In this document: positions 9,384 to 18,717 of the stretch, piece by piece
Numbering within the stretch: the stretch's first letter is position 1
How the letters are laid out: each line of letters starts with the position of its first letter
Assembly (NCBI GenBank): GCA_029834535.1
Contig: JAQMWT010000584.1
Coordinates: 37,575-101,574 of the forward strand
Source of the DNA: Chrysophaeum taylorii
Lineage: Eukaryota > Sar > Pelagophyceae > Pelagomonadales > Pelagomonadaceae
Reading direction: 5' to 3'
DNA: 64,000 nucleotides
Position numbers and translations under genes: made by a program
Notes under the pieces: model-generated
Databases searched by the model: none
What the model saw: the letters and a program-made list of their open reading frames with translations, nothing else
What the model was told of the DNA's origin: nothing

Positions 9384-10406
9384 TCAACAGAATGTAACAG
9401 CTGCTACAAGAATCTCAAGATTTACACTCGAGATAAAGGGCAACCGAAGTAAAATCATGCTGCTTTCGTCAGGGTTAACAATGATTTTGGAGACATCAAC
9501 TTTAAGGGATGTTGCAGTTTGCATGATTGCCTCTTCAAGCTGCTTATTAATAGCGATAGACTTTCCAAGGCGGAGGATTATAGCCCTGATGTGGGCCGCT
9601 GGATCGTTAAAACAAGAAAGTTGGAAGGGCTGCTGACTGTTGCGAATTAAAGCTATCCCATGATGTGGCCGATCGCACAGCGCACAAATCAACAAGAAGA
9701 AAGGGCGCGGCACATCGAAACAGTGAGATGCATGTTGCGAAGACGCGAGATGATCCTCAATAATTTGGCGAATCGCGTCAGTTTTAAGTTCGTCTTCATT
9801 ACAAATGGTGAGCACGACTGGTGTGCCTGGCGTTTTTACTTTATTGTAGCACTTTGTACACGTCACATGAACTTTGACAACCCCTTTAATGGGTGGGAAG
9901 CGATGAAGACGAATTCCCTCATTAGGAGATATAGCGGGGGCGTTTCGGATACGCCTAGTCTTGACACACAACAAAGAGCTTAGATATTGGACATTGTCTA
10001 CAAACTCTGTCTGTTGTGCTTCCGTAAGCAGCTGCTGCAAAGACTTAAACCAGCACTGGGGTTCCTTGTGTTGCGGAATAAGGAAGTTGGGTGGTGATGA
10101 GCCAAGGGCAGTAACGTTCCCGGACATCATCGCTAATACGTCAAATTTACAATGTTTGAGCAGGAAATACTCAGACTTTGTTGCTTGCGATTTAGACTGT
10201 TGTTGGGTAGCTGCTTTGGGCGTCGATTGCTGTCCTTGTGCCACCGACAAATAGGTTTGATATTTTCGATTAGGGGAACTATTCGGTGCAACGCTTGGAG
10301 TTGGAGCATTAAAAGGTGGAGACAGTGACAGTATACCACCACCACGACCCCGGTTCATGGTAGAGTGGCGTCCGCTCGCAGCATCTTTGTTTTTAGTGGG
10401 ATTCAT
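9384..10406 (-). CDS. copia-1 ORF X, conserved Cys/His-rich accessory protein
   Basis: 340 residues from ATG 10406 (MNPTKNKDAASGRHS); the same Met starts both other copies (53935 and 56885), which fixes the start. A basic Gly/Ser/Asn/Pro-rich N-terminus (MNRGRGGG, then FNAPTPSVAPNSSPN) precedes a conserved segment (LLKHCKFDVLAMMSGNV) and a putative metal-binding domain with CTKC, HASHCFDVPRPF, LLICALC and DRPHH (about residues 165-250). The C-terminus is a helical and beta tail. It lies immediately 3' of RNase H, an unusual place for a copia gene. Conservation in three independently decayed copies argues that it is functional in the family. Nucleic-acid binding is a guess from the basic N-terminus and Cys/His pairs. 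No known family is recognised. Confidence 0.75.
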   Translation of the reverse strand: MNPTKNKDAASGRHSTMNRGRGGGILSLSPPFNAPTPSVAPNSSPNRKYQTYLSVAQGQQSTPKAATQQQSKSQATKSEYFLLKHCKFDVLAMMSGNVTALGSSPPNFLIPQHKEPQCWFKSLQQLLTEAQQTEFVDNVQYLSSLLCVKTRRIRNAPAISPNEGIRLHRFPPIKGVVKVHVTCTKCYNKVKTPGTPVVLTICNEDELKTDAIRQIIEDHLASSQHASHCFDVPRPFFLLICALCDRPHHGIALIRNSQQPFQLSCFNDPAAHIRAIILRLGKSIAINKQLEEAIMQTATSLKVDVSKIIVNPDESSMILLRLPFISSVNLEILVAAVTFC

Positions 10407-10521
10407 CATGAGAGGAATCTCCACATCACATTTTATGTGGCATTTCACATTTTAGCAAGCCAGTATCCTGTGCATGGCAGGGTTAGTTTAAAGTCATTTC
10501 GGACATAATGGAGGGTAATGA

Positions 10522-13500
10522 TTAACCATCTTGTTGAGCTATGGGTTGTTGTAAGCCGAGTAACGTGCGAAATCTGCTGAAGAGTGGAGCTCCAAAGGTT
10601 TTGGTAAATCCATCGGCGATATTATGGGAGCCGGAAACATGATGTAGACGGATGCGTTTTAACTGTACGTAGTCGCGTATACGGAACCAACGTGTGCTGA
10701 TAGCTTTAGCCTTAGTCGCACTGTCGGGATTATTAGATAGATGAATAGCAGAAGCAGAATCTCCAAGTATAGGAGTGTTACGTATGAACGACATGTCCGA
10801 CGGGAGGGGATTGTCGTGAGCATCATAATCTAGTAACAAATCTTTCCCTGAAGGTTGGCGAAGATAGAAGTGAGGGTTTATAACGATTGCCATTTCAGTT
10901 AGCAATTTGCGTAACCAAACCACATCATCGGCACACATATTGAGGGCGATAAGTTCACTCTCATGCGTAGAAGTAGCTGTTATAGGCTGTAGCTTAGACT
11001 TCCAAGTGATGAGAGAACCAAACAAAAAGATGGCGTAGCCTGTTGTGGATTTGCGGTCTTGTTCATAAGAAGGTGCATTATCGGCATCAACGAATGCGAC
11101 CAATGGATCAAAATTACCTGAATTAACTTGTTCTTTAGTGTAGTCCAACATGGTGGCCATGTCAGTACGATTACCAATAAGAAGACGAAGATGATCCATT
11201 GGAGCGGAAGGACCAGAGTAGTACCAGAGGCGAAGATTACGATTTTCGGGCTTACGCAAGTAGCGGAGCGTTCCTGTTAGTACTTGAACATGCAGAAATG
11301 CTGGATTGTGCATTCCTCGAGAGCAACGACTAAGGCTTTGGGATAAATCAGGGCGACAAGCTAATTGGACAAAAGTAAGTTTGCCAAGTAAGGTAGAGAA
11401 AGTCTGAAGAATAAACTTGTCCATATCAGAAGATGGCTCTCCAGTTTTATACGTGGCTGATGGTGACATCGGTGTAGAAGTGGGACGTAATTGCATTAAG
11501 ATGGGGTACTCTTCGAACAATGCGTCCAGTTTAGCCTGACAGTCCAGTGATATAGAGCCATCTGTTGTACGCGTTATGTGCATGCCTAGGAGAGTATGGA
11601 CTTCCTCGAAGGTGTCGACGGAGTATTCCTTTTTCAGGGCTTGCTGGAACTCACGACGTAGAGTTTCCGAAGTACAAGTAATGACGACGTCGTCTACTGA
11701 GAGCGTACAAATTTAAAATGTAGCTTCAGTTTGGACTTTAGCGTAAATGCATGTGTCTGTTCGAAATCGTGTATAGCCTAATGAATCAAAGAAGCTGTTT
11801 ATGGTTTGATTCCAAAGGGCAGAGCTCTGACGTAATCCATAGAGAGATTTAAGTAGCTTTGGGAGACGGCGGCATTGGCATTTAGTATCTTCGGGATCCA
11901 GAAGGTAAATGCCTTGTGGCAGTTTGACATAGACATGAGAATCGATGGGAGCTTGAACAAAAGCGTTAGGGACGTCGACATGATAGACGGGAAGTCGCAG
12001 ATGAGCTGCTAGCGCCAAAACACAACGGATGCCGGTAAGCTGTGCCATAGGGCTGAATGTGTTGAAGAAATCGGTGCCCAGAGAGGCTAAGAATCCTCGT
12101 AGTACCAGGCGTGCTTTATGTTTAATGTACTGACCAGCAGCGTTGGTTTTTATACGTAGGACGAGACGGGTGTCAATAGGCTTTGAGTTGACCATTGGCA
12201 GCGCTAGTTTAAAGCAGCCAAACTTAACAATGTCAAAAATCTCTTTGGAGATGGCAGCAACATAAGCTTTGCGATCAGCGTCTGAGAGACCTTTGAGGCA
12301 GTTCAATTCATATTCATCAATTTTGATATCTTTGGCTTGAATCTTGTATTCGTCCGAACCAACCGTGCTGGGATCATGAGTCGTCGTCAGATGAGTAATT
12401 GCGTAAGAAGCGACATTATCGGGCAGATGAGCGTGATCGGGATCTTCGATGAGTTGAACGACTAGTAGAGGAGCATCACCAAGGTGGGCTTCAATGTAAT
12501 GCGATTGCACGGTGATATAGTCTTCGATGGCGGAGAGATGAGGCTCGGAAGCACCATAAGAAGCGTCATTATGATCCAAAATGGAGTGGGGCGTGAACAA
12601 AGCATAAACATATTGAGCGGGAGGAACTTGAAGGGCGTGAGCATGTTCAGAGGTTAAATGAACGAGAGCTTGAGGAAGGTGAAAGTCTGCAAGGTTGATG
12701 TTGTCGCAGAAGTGAACATGAGGAGTATCAGGCGATGGGTGGCTATGGCTCCTATGACACGTAACTGAAGAGGACTGTGAAATCGCTTGGTGCACATGGT
12801 GATAAAGGGATGGTGTAAATTCCCCCTCTGGAGGTATAGCCGTCCAGTGGATGCCATGAGCGATATGAAGGGAGTGGAGGGTGGGGTCGCAGAATGTTAT
12901 GTACTGCTTGGAGAGGTCGTACTTGAAGTCGGCAAGCGTACCACCGGCTTGTTTATAAGCGGCAACAGTAGGCGAAGCAATACGAGTAAGAACATCCTTG
13001 AGATTGGTTTTGCGACGAGGCTGAGGGTGATGAGGACCACGGGTGAGACAGAGGACATCCTGGGAATAGAGAGACCGATAAGATGGTAAAAGTGGCAGAG
13101 TGTCGGGAGACACTTCAGATGTAGGTGTGGTGGCGGAAGTAGCGGGTGCAGGAGCAGCTGGAGCACATGCGGGAGCGGGAGAGGGAGCATGGAGATGAGA
13201 AGAAGGAGTCCCCCTCTCATGGTCAGTGTCGGTAGGCATAGCATTCCCCCTCTGCGCCGCATCATTGGGGGTGCTGTGAACAGAGAAGGGAATGTCGGGT
13301 GAAGGTGCGGGAGGTGGATGTTGTTCATAATCAGGAGGAGATTTAGAAATAAGATGGGGAAAAGTCAGTTTAGAGGAAACACGGACTTGACCGTTTTCAG
13401 GATTAAGGACAACATCGGCTAAATGATTAACATGGGGTGTTATTAAAGGGTTTATAACGTTAGCACCGCATAGGTAGATGTAGGGACGGCATCGGGGTTC

Positions 13501-14416
13501 ATATTTATGAAATTCATTAGGTTCCAAATGCAAATAACAAACAGAACCAAAAGGTTTGAGGTAGTCTTGTTGGGGAACATTACATTGGTCTAACAAAACT
13601 TGTTGGGGACTTAGGACTTTATTATAAATACGTTCGAGGGAAACGTTAGGGAGGAGATTATATGATTGGATAGCATGTATAACAGCCCACGGGTAGTGTG
13701 GTGCCGGATCTATTAGGGGGTGACCTTTATAGGATACATTAAGCATATGCCTGAGTCGTGTAGACGCGGCAGTGGCTATGTGACCAACAGCGGCTTCGAC
13801 TTCATGATTAAAGACATGTAAGTAAGGGGGGAACGCGGACATATTAATACCATGTTCCACACGGAAGGGGGTTGTAACATGCTGGGATAAATAGGGTTTA
13901 AAGGAATCACAATAAATTTGTTTTAGTTGTACATGAACATAAGTAGAGCAAAAATTGCGGACAAACTCAAGGGCGTTACAAAATTCGCTGGAGTTAGTGC
14001 TACGACAAAAGTACACTAACAGAAATTTAGAAATGAGACACTTGAAGACAATAATATGTCGAAAGGATCCCCATTCCGAGAGCACAGAGACGTAACCACC
14101 GTCACATGCCCAAGCTTCACCAGGTTGAAAAATTTTTTCGAATGATGGTTGCTTGATAAGGTGGTGTGGGTGAGGAAAGCTTTTTTTATGAATTGTACAA
14201 TCCACACAGAACTTACGGTAGGGTACGTCAGATGGGTGGTGTCCAGGACTGGCAATAACCTGAACAGCTTTTATGGCTTGAGAATCACTGGAATGGTGAA
14301 TGTTGTGAAAGTTAGTAGCTCGTTGTTGCGCATCTCGAAATGCAAGGGTGCCCCTGGCATGGACTTTCTTATCGAAGGGCGCATGCTTCTCATGGAGCTG
14401 TCTTGGCGTTATAAGT
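10522..14416 (-). pseudogene. copia-1 pol: integrase, reverse transcriptase, RNase H (one nonsense codon)
   Basis: One frame runs from the insertion junction at 14416 to 10522, broken only by TAA at 11715-11713. The related copy at 58.1 kb has TTA (Leu) there, so this is a one-base nonsense change. Order: integrase HHCC remnant (FHNIHH ... FCVDCTIHKKSF), DDE core (WACDGGYVSVL, YCDSFKPYL, FNHEVEAAVGHI), a long Pro/His-rich linker, RT (KARLVLRGF, YHVDVPNAFVQAP, VKLPQGI, LKSLYGLRQS, then SVDD just after the stop), and RNase H (VAFVDADN, RKSTTGYAIF, WKSKLQP, HESELIAL, GDSASAIHL, HHVSGSHNIADGFTK). The RT catalytic box is SVDD instead of YVDD, and this is conserved in the other copies. Integrase before RT defines copia. 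The N-terminus of the integrase is separated from the MTase ORF by a 1.5 kb insertion. Confidence 0.93.
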
Positions 14417-14600
14417 GACGAGTTGGTTGTCAGTCACATCGCGGTCTCCTCGTCGCATGGCGACAAGCTTGATGGTCACTCTCCGCCGACCGACCTTTCG
14501 GCGCTCCTCGTCTACAGGCCCGTGATTCCGGACTGGCACCTGTCGGTCCGGCCTGGCTCCCATGCTCGGGAGAGGTCTGAAGTTAGTTAGTTAGTTAGTT
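14417..14600 (+). mobile_element. 5'-truncated SINE-like copy with (TTAG)n tail
   Basis: 184 bp matching the inner and 3' parts of the copy at 49821-50083 (inverted), from GACGAGTTGGTTGTCAGTC to CATGCTCGGGAGAGGTCTGA and a (AGTT)n tail at 14582-14600. The head is missing. It forms the left edge of the block inserted into the copia integrase region. No clear target duplication is seen. Confidence 0.75.
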
Positions 14601-14655
14601 TTTCTTTAGTAGGAGATAATATATCTGCGGATAGGATGTTAGAGAGGAACAAGTG

Positions 14656-15035
14656 CAGGCCAGTAAGTTCACCTACTCCCAATCTCTAACCCCAGTAAGT
14701 TCACCTAATCCCAGTAAGTTTCATATAAGTTCACCTGGTCAGTAAGTTCACCTAGTCCAAATCATTAACCCCAGTAAGTTCACATGGTCCAGTAAGTTTC
14801 ATATTAGTTCACCTGGTCAGTAAGTTCACCTAGCTCACACCCACTCCTTCGAGCTCGTCGCTCTCGCCTCCGCCAATCTAAGGCGCTTTGATCCGCACAC
14901 GCCGCTAACCTTTGAGTTTACTCTAAAACCCCCAGTAAGTTCACCTGGTCCCAGTAAGCTCACCTGGTCACTCAGTTCACCTTGTCACAATCTCCAACCC
15001 CAGTAAGTTCACCTGGTCCCAGTAAGTTCACCTAC
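14656..15035. repeat. Degenerate minisatellite, unit near CAGTAAGTTCACCTGGTC
   Basis: At least ten imperfect copies of a CAGTAAGTTCACCT core with variable tails (GGTC, AATCC, AGTCC), some as CAGTAAGTTTCATATAAG. The array is interrupted at 14836-14930 by a fragment that also occurs near 4.1 kb. It lies inside the insertion in copia-1. Confidence 0.8.
14836..14930 (+). repeat. Second copy of the 4.1 kb dispersed repeat
   Basis: Similar over about 95 bp to 4111-4207, which sits just upstream of the DUF4126 gene. Host-like base composition inside a transposon insert suggests a captured or repeated host fragment. Confidence 0.6.
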
Positions 15036-15049
15036 AGTGCGCGTGTAGA

Positions 15050-15645
15050 CGCCGTGAGGGGGCTTATCGGTATTGCGCAGCACGTGTGGGGTAGGGTGGA
15101 GTCGTCGACCCAGATGAGTATATCCTCGGGGATGCCGATCGACAGAGAGCCACGTAGAGCTGGACGTGGCAGAAGACGGGCTTGGGAAAGAGGACGCCGA
15201 CCTCGCGGGGCGTCTGACCCTGGCTCTTGTTGATCGTTTGGCGTCAGCGGAGCTTAAGGGATACTGGTTGGAGTAGCCTCGGTGACAACGACACGATCGA
15301 TCATATATCTGGTACCGTTGCAGTGGCCGTGCGACGGGTCGAGGTTGCGAAGACATTAAGCTCGCGATCAAAGTCAGCATGCCGTTGGTTGTCAGGGAGT
15401 TGAAAACTCTACTGTAAAGAGCGAGGCGTCGTCTTCCGACCCAGCCTAGTCAGCCGAAAAGAACTCCGACGCCTCGTCTCCGGGAAAAAAAGGCCGCGGT
15501 CATGCGCGCGTTGTCAGCATCGACAACATCGTTTCGACGGGGCGTGAGAATAGCGCGCTGAAAGAGCCGCCGCGGGTCGTGGAAATAGTCTGCGAGGTCG
15601 CCGTAGACGGCTTGGAGGATCACTGTCTGGCTCTCGCGACTACCT
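15050..15645 (-). pseudogene. Degraded PIF1-like (Helitron-type) helicase fragment
   Basis: Reading the minus strand from 15645 in shifting frames gives the C-terminal helicase signature in order: ILQAVYGDLADYF, then RAILTPRRNDVVDADNARM, PGDEASEFFSAD (then a stop), EDDASLFTVEF, FNSLTTNGM, NLDPSHGHCNGTRYMIDRV, TINKSQGQTPREVGVLF and VFCHVQLYVALCRSASP. NKSQGQT and QLYVALCR correspond to helicase motifs V and VI of PIF1 and Helitron helicases. At least three frame changes and two stops make it a pseudogene. The Helitron origin is inferred from the sequence style and the mobile context; a captured host PIF1 is the alternative. No Rep domain is visible here. Confidence 0.8.
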
Positions 15646-15669
15646 GATCCTTACCCTAAATCGAGGGAC

Positions 15670-15950
15670 AGGCAGCATGCGTACGACCTACGGGCGGGGC
15701 CCGTCCTCTCTTCGCCTGCCCCACGCCTCGGCGATGACCCCGACTAGGTCCCGCGTACTTATCTCCTCCCGTCAGGCACATCCCTCATACCCCACAAACC
15801 CACCCACATCCTTCATGCTCCCCACACACACCCCCCTCTTAGCAGTCGACATTTAAAGACAGACAGACAGACTCCTCTTAGCAGTCGACATTTAAAGACA
15901 GACAGACGGACAGACAAACAAACAAACAAACAAACATCTGTCTATTAGTA
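15670..15950 (-). repeat. Mobile-element end, near-identical inverted copy at 61945-62172
   Basis: From GGCAGCATGCGTACGACC to GCAGTCGACATTTAAAGAC the sequence matches the reverse complement of about 61977-62172 with only two or three differences in some 200 bp. It includes two tandem copies of the AAATGTCGACTGCTAAGAGG box (inverted here) and GACA/AACA microsatellite, and ends at CTATTAGTAGTTAG against the copia sequence. It probably is the terminal region of the element that brought in the helicase remnant. Confidence 0.8.
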
Positions 15951-15951
15951 G

Positions 15952-17934
15952 TTAGGAAGCATGAGCTACTGAATCAGTATGAAAAGAGGTAAGTTCGTGG
16001 TTAGAAGTGATAGTATCACAACATAAGATTTTTTTATTGGAAATATAGAACATAGTAATAGAACTCTGGTGTAATGTTGAAGATGTATCTGTTGGGAATA
16101 TATTTGTGAAGAATGTTGACCTATAGTTTTTGGTTAGAGGAGCGTGATCAGGGTCAAACGATGGTAATAGCGTTAATGTACGCAAGTCGTAAACAAGCTG
16201 ACACAAGTGTTTATAAATTGTATGATATGTTCCAGCTGGAATAGCATTTGCGATGATATCACAGCATAGGTCGGGGGACAAAGACAAAAGAAAATTGATT
16301 TGGTACGCTGTGAAGTTATTGGCGCGTGCCAATTCGCGAGTTGAGTAGTGTCGGATGCGATCGAGTCGTGGATCGTACACGAGCATATTAGCAAATCCAC
16401 GAATGGTAGGAGTGGGAGTATATATAGAGTGAACTTTGGCCCCCATCTTCCTGTCGCTTGATGTTATAAAGCCCAAATATCTGCTTTGGGACAAATGCAT
16501 GTCACTTAAAGCAAATATTTTGTCGATAAATTCGAGACGATTTTCCTGAGGGTAGAAGACAAAAGAATCATGAAATACAGGAGAGGTATAGGAAACCAGT
16601 GCTTGTACTAGACGACGTGTGTCTTGATTTTCATTATTATTATGGTATGCTTGGCAAAGCCAAAGAAAACCGGTGACTGGTTCGAGAGAAGCAGTCTTGT
16701 CGATTCCGGCATCGTGTGTTAAAAGGGTGTAGGTTTCGCCAAAAGCATTTATGTGTACCTGGTATTTAGAGGAAGAGTTAGAAACTGTTATGTCTCCGCC
16801 TGTGTGTCTTCCACCAGTGATGTAAATGATAGGTGAAGTAGAGGATTTATTTAGGAATAACCTGTGAGATGGTTGGTTAGATTCGATAGTTGTAATACGA
16901 AAGGACACAGGTAATGTGATGGATTTAGGGAATAATCGTCCCATGATATTATAGAGGAGCACAAAAGCTTTGAGTTCAATAGGGGATCTCATGCAAGCTA
17001 GTGGTTTTCTTGAATTAGTCAAGAATCCCAGGCGAAAATTAGAAATGCCTTCCATTTCATCTTGACTGGGATGTTCGACTGTTTTATTAGAGTGCAGACG
17101 AAGGAACATCATAGTTAAGGTTTTGAGCTCAGTCACATTTAAGCGCACGGATCCGGTACGACTAAAAATGTTATAGGTTTTAGGTGTGGACACAAATGGT
17201 AAGTCAGGAAAGACTTGTGTCCAATGTTCGTCAACTATTAACTTGCGACTGATGGAGTTAGCGTGGTCTGCAATATCCAGAAAGGAGGTGACTCGTTTAT
17301 TAGGCCATGAAAGCAGATCGAGAGGGCCGGTGTTATATTTGCGTGCAACGAGGATCCATCTTCCTCTAGCTTGATAATCTCCACATAGATAGCATGGAAA
17401 TCGGTCACATATGTCCACCGTGTAGTGCATCGTTGAGAAGATGAGATTAGCGACTCGTATATGGTCTTCGTACGATGCGGAGTGTGGTGGTGTCATTTCC
17501 ATGAAAAGAACAAGCGGCTTTAAAAGCTCAAGTACACTTAGAGCACTTGGAAACAAGGAATCATCCATATCGCGTTCGAAGGTGGAAATGGATCTCCCAT
17601 TGATTATGTTGCGATTTGTGCATGGTGATGTCAATTCCACTATGTCAGTGTAATATCGTGCACGTTCAACGTCCGATGCTCGATGGAGATATGTCAAAAA
17701 CTTAGGTAAGGATGGGAAAACTTCGATGGAATTACCACAACGTCTTCGTAGCATGTGCGTGATATTGTCGTCGCTCTCAACAAGAACTTTAACGTTGATG
17801 TTGATTTGCAAGTCATTAGAAGCGCAAGCCAAGAATGCAGGAGTGGACATCCCAGAGCAAAGTAAAGTTACTGTAGGTATTCGTGGGCTAGTAGATGAAG
17901 TTACTGTATGGAGCAAACGTGTTGTAACCTTGCG
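15952..17934 (-). CDS. Cytosine-5 DNA methyltransferase-like ORF of copia-1
   Basis: About 660 codons in the same frame as the protease ORF, separated only by TGA 17937-17935; no upstream ATG is needed if it was part of a polyprotein. The first 190 residues after codon 17916 follow the C5-MTase motif order: VTLLCSGMSTPAFLACA (motif I region), KVLVESDD (II), VELTSPCTNRN (IV, catalytic Cys about 17620), LFMEMTPP (VI, Glu) and DYQARGRWILVARK (VIII, exact QxRxR). The following about 470 residues hold no clear target-recognition domain; RLNVTELKTL may be motif IX, and motif X is not evident. The family transfers a methyl group from S-adenosylmethionine to cytosine C5. It lies between protease and integrase, as in the gypsy element at 45-53 kb. 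Assignment rests on motif order, so moderately strong; activity is unknown. Confidence 0.72.
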   Translation of the reverse strand, partial: RKVTTRLLHTVTSSTSPRIPTVTLLCSGMSTPAFLACASNDLQININVKVLVESDDNITHMLRRRCGNSIEVFPSLPKFLTYLHRASDVERARYYTDIVELTSPCTNRNIINGRSISTFERDMDDSLFPSALSVLELLKPLVLFMEMTPPHSASYEDHIRVANLIFSTMHYTVDICDRFPCYLCGDYQARGRWILVARKYNTGPLDLLSWPNKRVTSFLDIADHANSISRKLIVDEHWTQVFPDLPFVSTPKTYNIFSRTGSVRLNVTELKTLTMMFLRLHSNKTVEHPSQDEMEGISNFRLGFLTNSRKPLACMRSPIELKAFVLLYNIMGRLFPKSITLPVSFRITTIESNQPSHRLFLNKSSTSPIIYITGGRHTGGDITVSNSSSKYQVHINAFGETYTLLTHDAGIDKTASLEPVTGFLWLCQAYHNNNENQDTRRLVQALVSYTSPVFHDSFVFYPQENRLEFIDKIFALSDMHLSQSRYLGFITSSDRKMGAKVHSIYTPTPTIRGFANMLVYDPRLDRIRHYSTRELARANNFTAYQINFLLSLSPDLCCDIIANAIPAGTYHTIYKHLCQLVYDLRTLTLLPSFDPDHAPLTKNYRSTFFTNIFPTDTSSTLHQSSITMFYISNKKILCCDTITSNHELTSFHTDSVAHAS

Positions 17935-18717
17935 TCATACTGGAGGTGGGAAATGCTTGCGTATATAAGGCAGCTGCGAATGCATTGACTCCAAAATGGT
18001 TTTAAGCCATGGGACATAAATTACTCGTTCCATGAGGGTGGAGTATAGTTTGAGCATTTCGCGTTGTTCATTAAAAGCACATAGTCTGAACTGTAGTGAG
18101 CGAAGTTCCATTTTACGCGCTTTTGCTTGTTGTAGCGAGTAAATTGGTAGAGTTGGCAACAGGTTACTGAGTCTAAACAAAGTAATCTTGACATTATCAT
18201 CAATTTTACTCTGGATAGATGATTGTCCTTTAAATTCAACTCCATAAAGGTGTATACCAAGTTTATCTTCTCCCCATTGAGTCATACTGATGATGTGCAG
18301 ATCGGGATCGTTGTGGTCGTTTTGCTTGGGTAGGAAAAGCGCAACGTCTAGCTTTACATATCCCACATTTGGATGCTTTGGCAGAGCGGGAATGACGGTC
18401 CTTATAATCATAGCATGTGTGATTCTCTGCGTATCCGTAGCAGTCTGGATAGCAGGTGATAAAGACTCGGGTAGCTTTACGATGTGGATAGGATCAGCAT
18501 AACGTTTAAAGTTAATTACATGTTGAGAAGCACATGTGTCAGCATATCCTGGCGTAGTCATTAGCGGCAAATTGTACTCGTTGTACAGTTTAAGCATTGT
18601 TGCATAACAGGCATGTGTTGAGCTTTGACCAAACACGTACTGTGTCATGAAACTTTGCGTTTGTTCGGAAGGCACAACGACGAGTGTAAAACCAGTATTT
18701 AGTTTTGGTAGCAACAC
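17935..18717 (-). CDS. copia-1 protease region
   Basis: 260-residue frame between gag and the methyltransferase ORF, -1 relative to the preceding gag frame, with an overlap at 18699-18717. PGYADTCASQHVINF (about residues 56-70) occupies the position of the copia retropepsin active site, normally LDSGASRHM; here the conserved Gly of D-S/T-G is Cys (codon TGT). Downstream HPNVGYVKLDVALFLP and KLGIHLYGVEFKG form beta-like segments. The frame ends at TGA 17937-17935 and continues in phase into the methyltransferase, so one stop separates them; an original CGA codon is possible. Assignment is from position plus the D-T-x-A-S-x-H pattern. Confidence 0.65.
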   Translation of the reverse strand: MLLPKLNTGFTLVVVPSEQTQSFMTQYVFGQSSTHACYATMLKLYNEYNLPLMTTPGYADTCASQHVINFKRYADPIHIVKLPESLSPAIQTATDTQRITHAMIIRTVIPALPKHPNVGYVKLDVALFLPKQNDHNDPDLHIISMTQWGEDKLGIHLYGVEFKGQSSIQSKIDDNVKITLFRLSNLLPTLPIYSLQQAKARKMELRSLQFRLCAFNEQREMLKLYSTLMERVIYVPWLKTILESMHSQLPYIRKHFPPPV

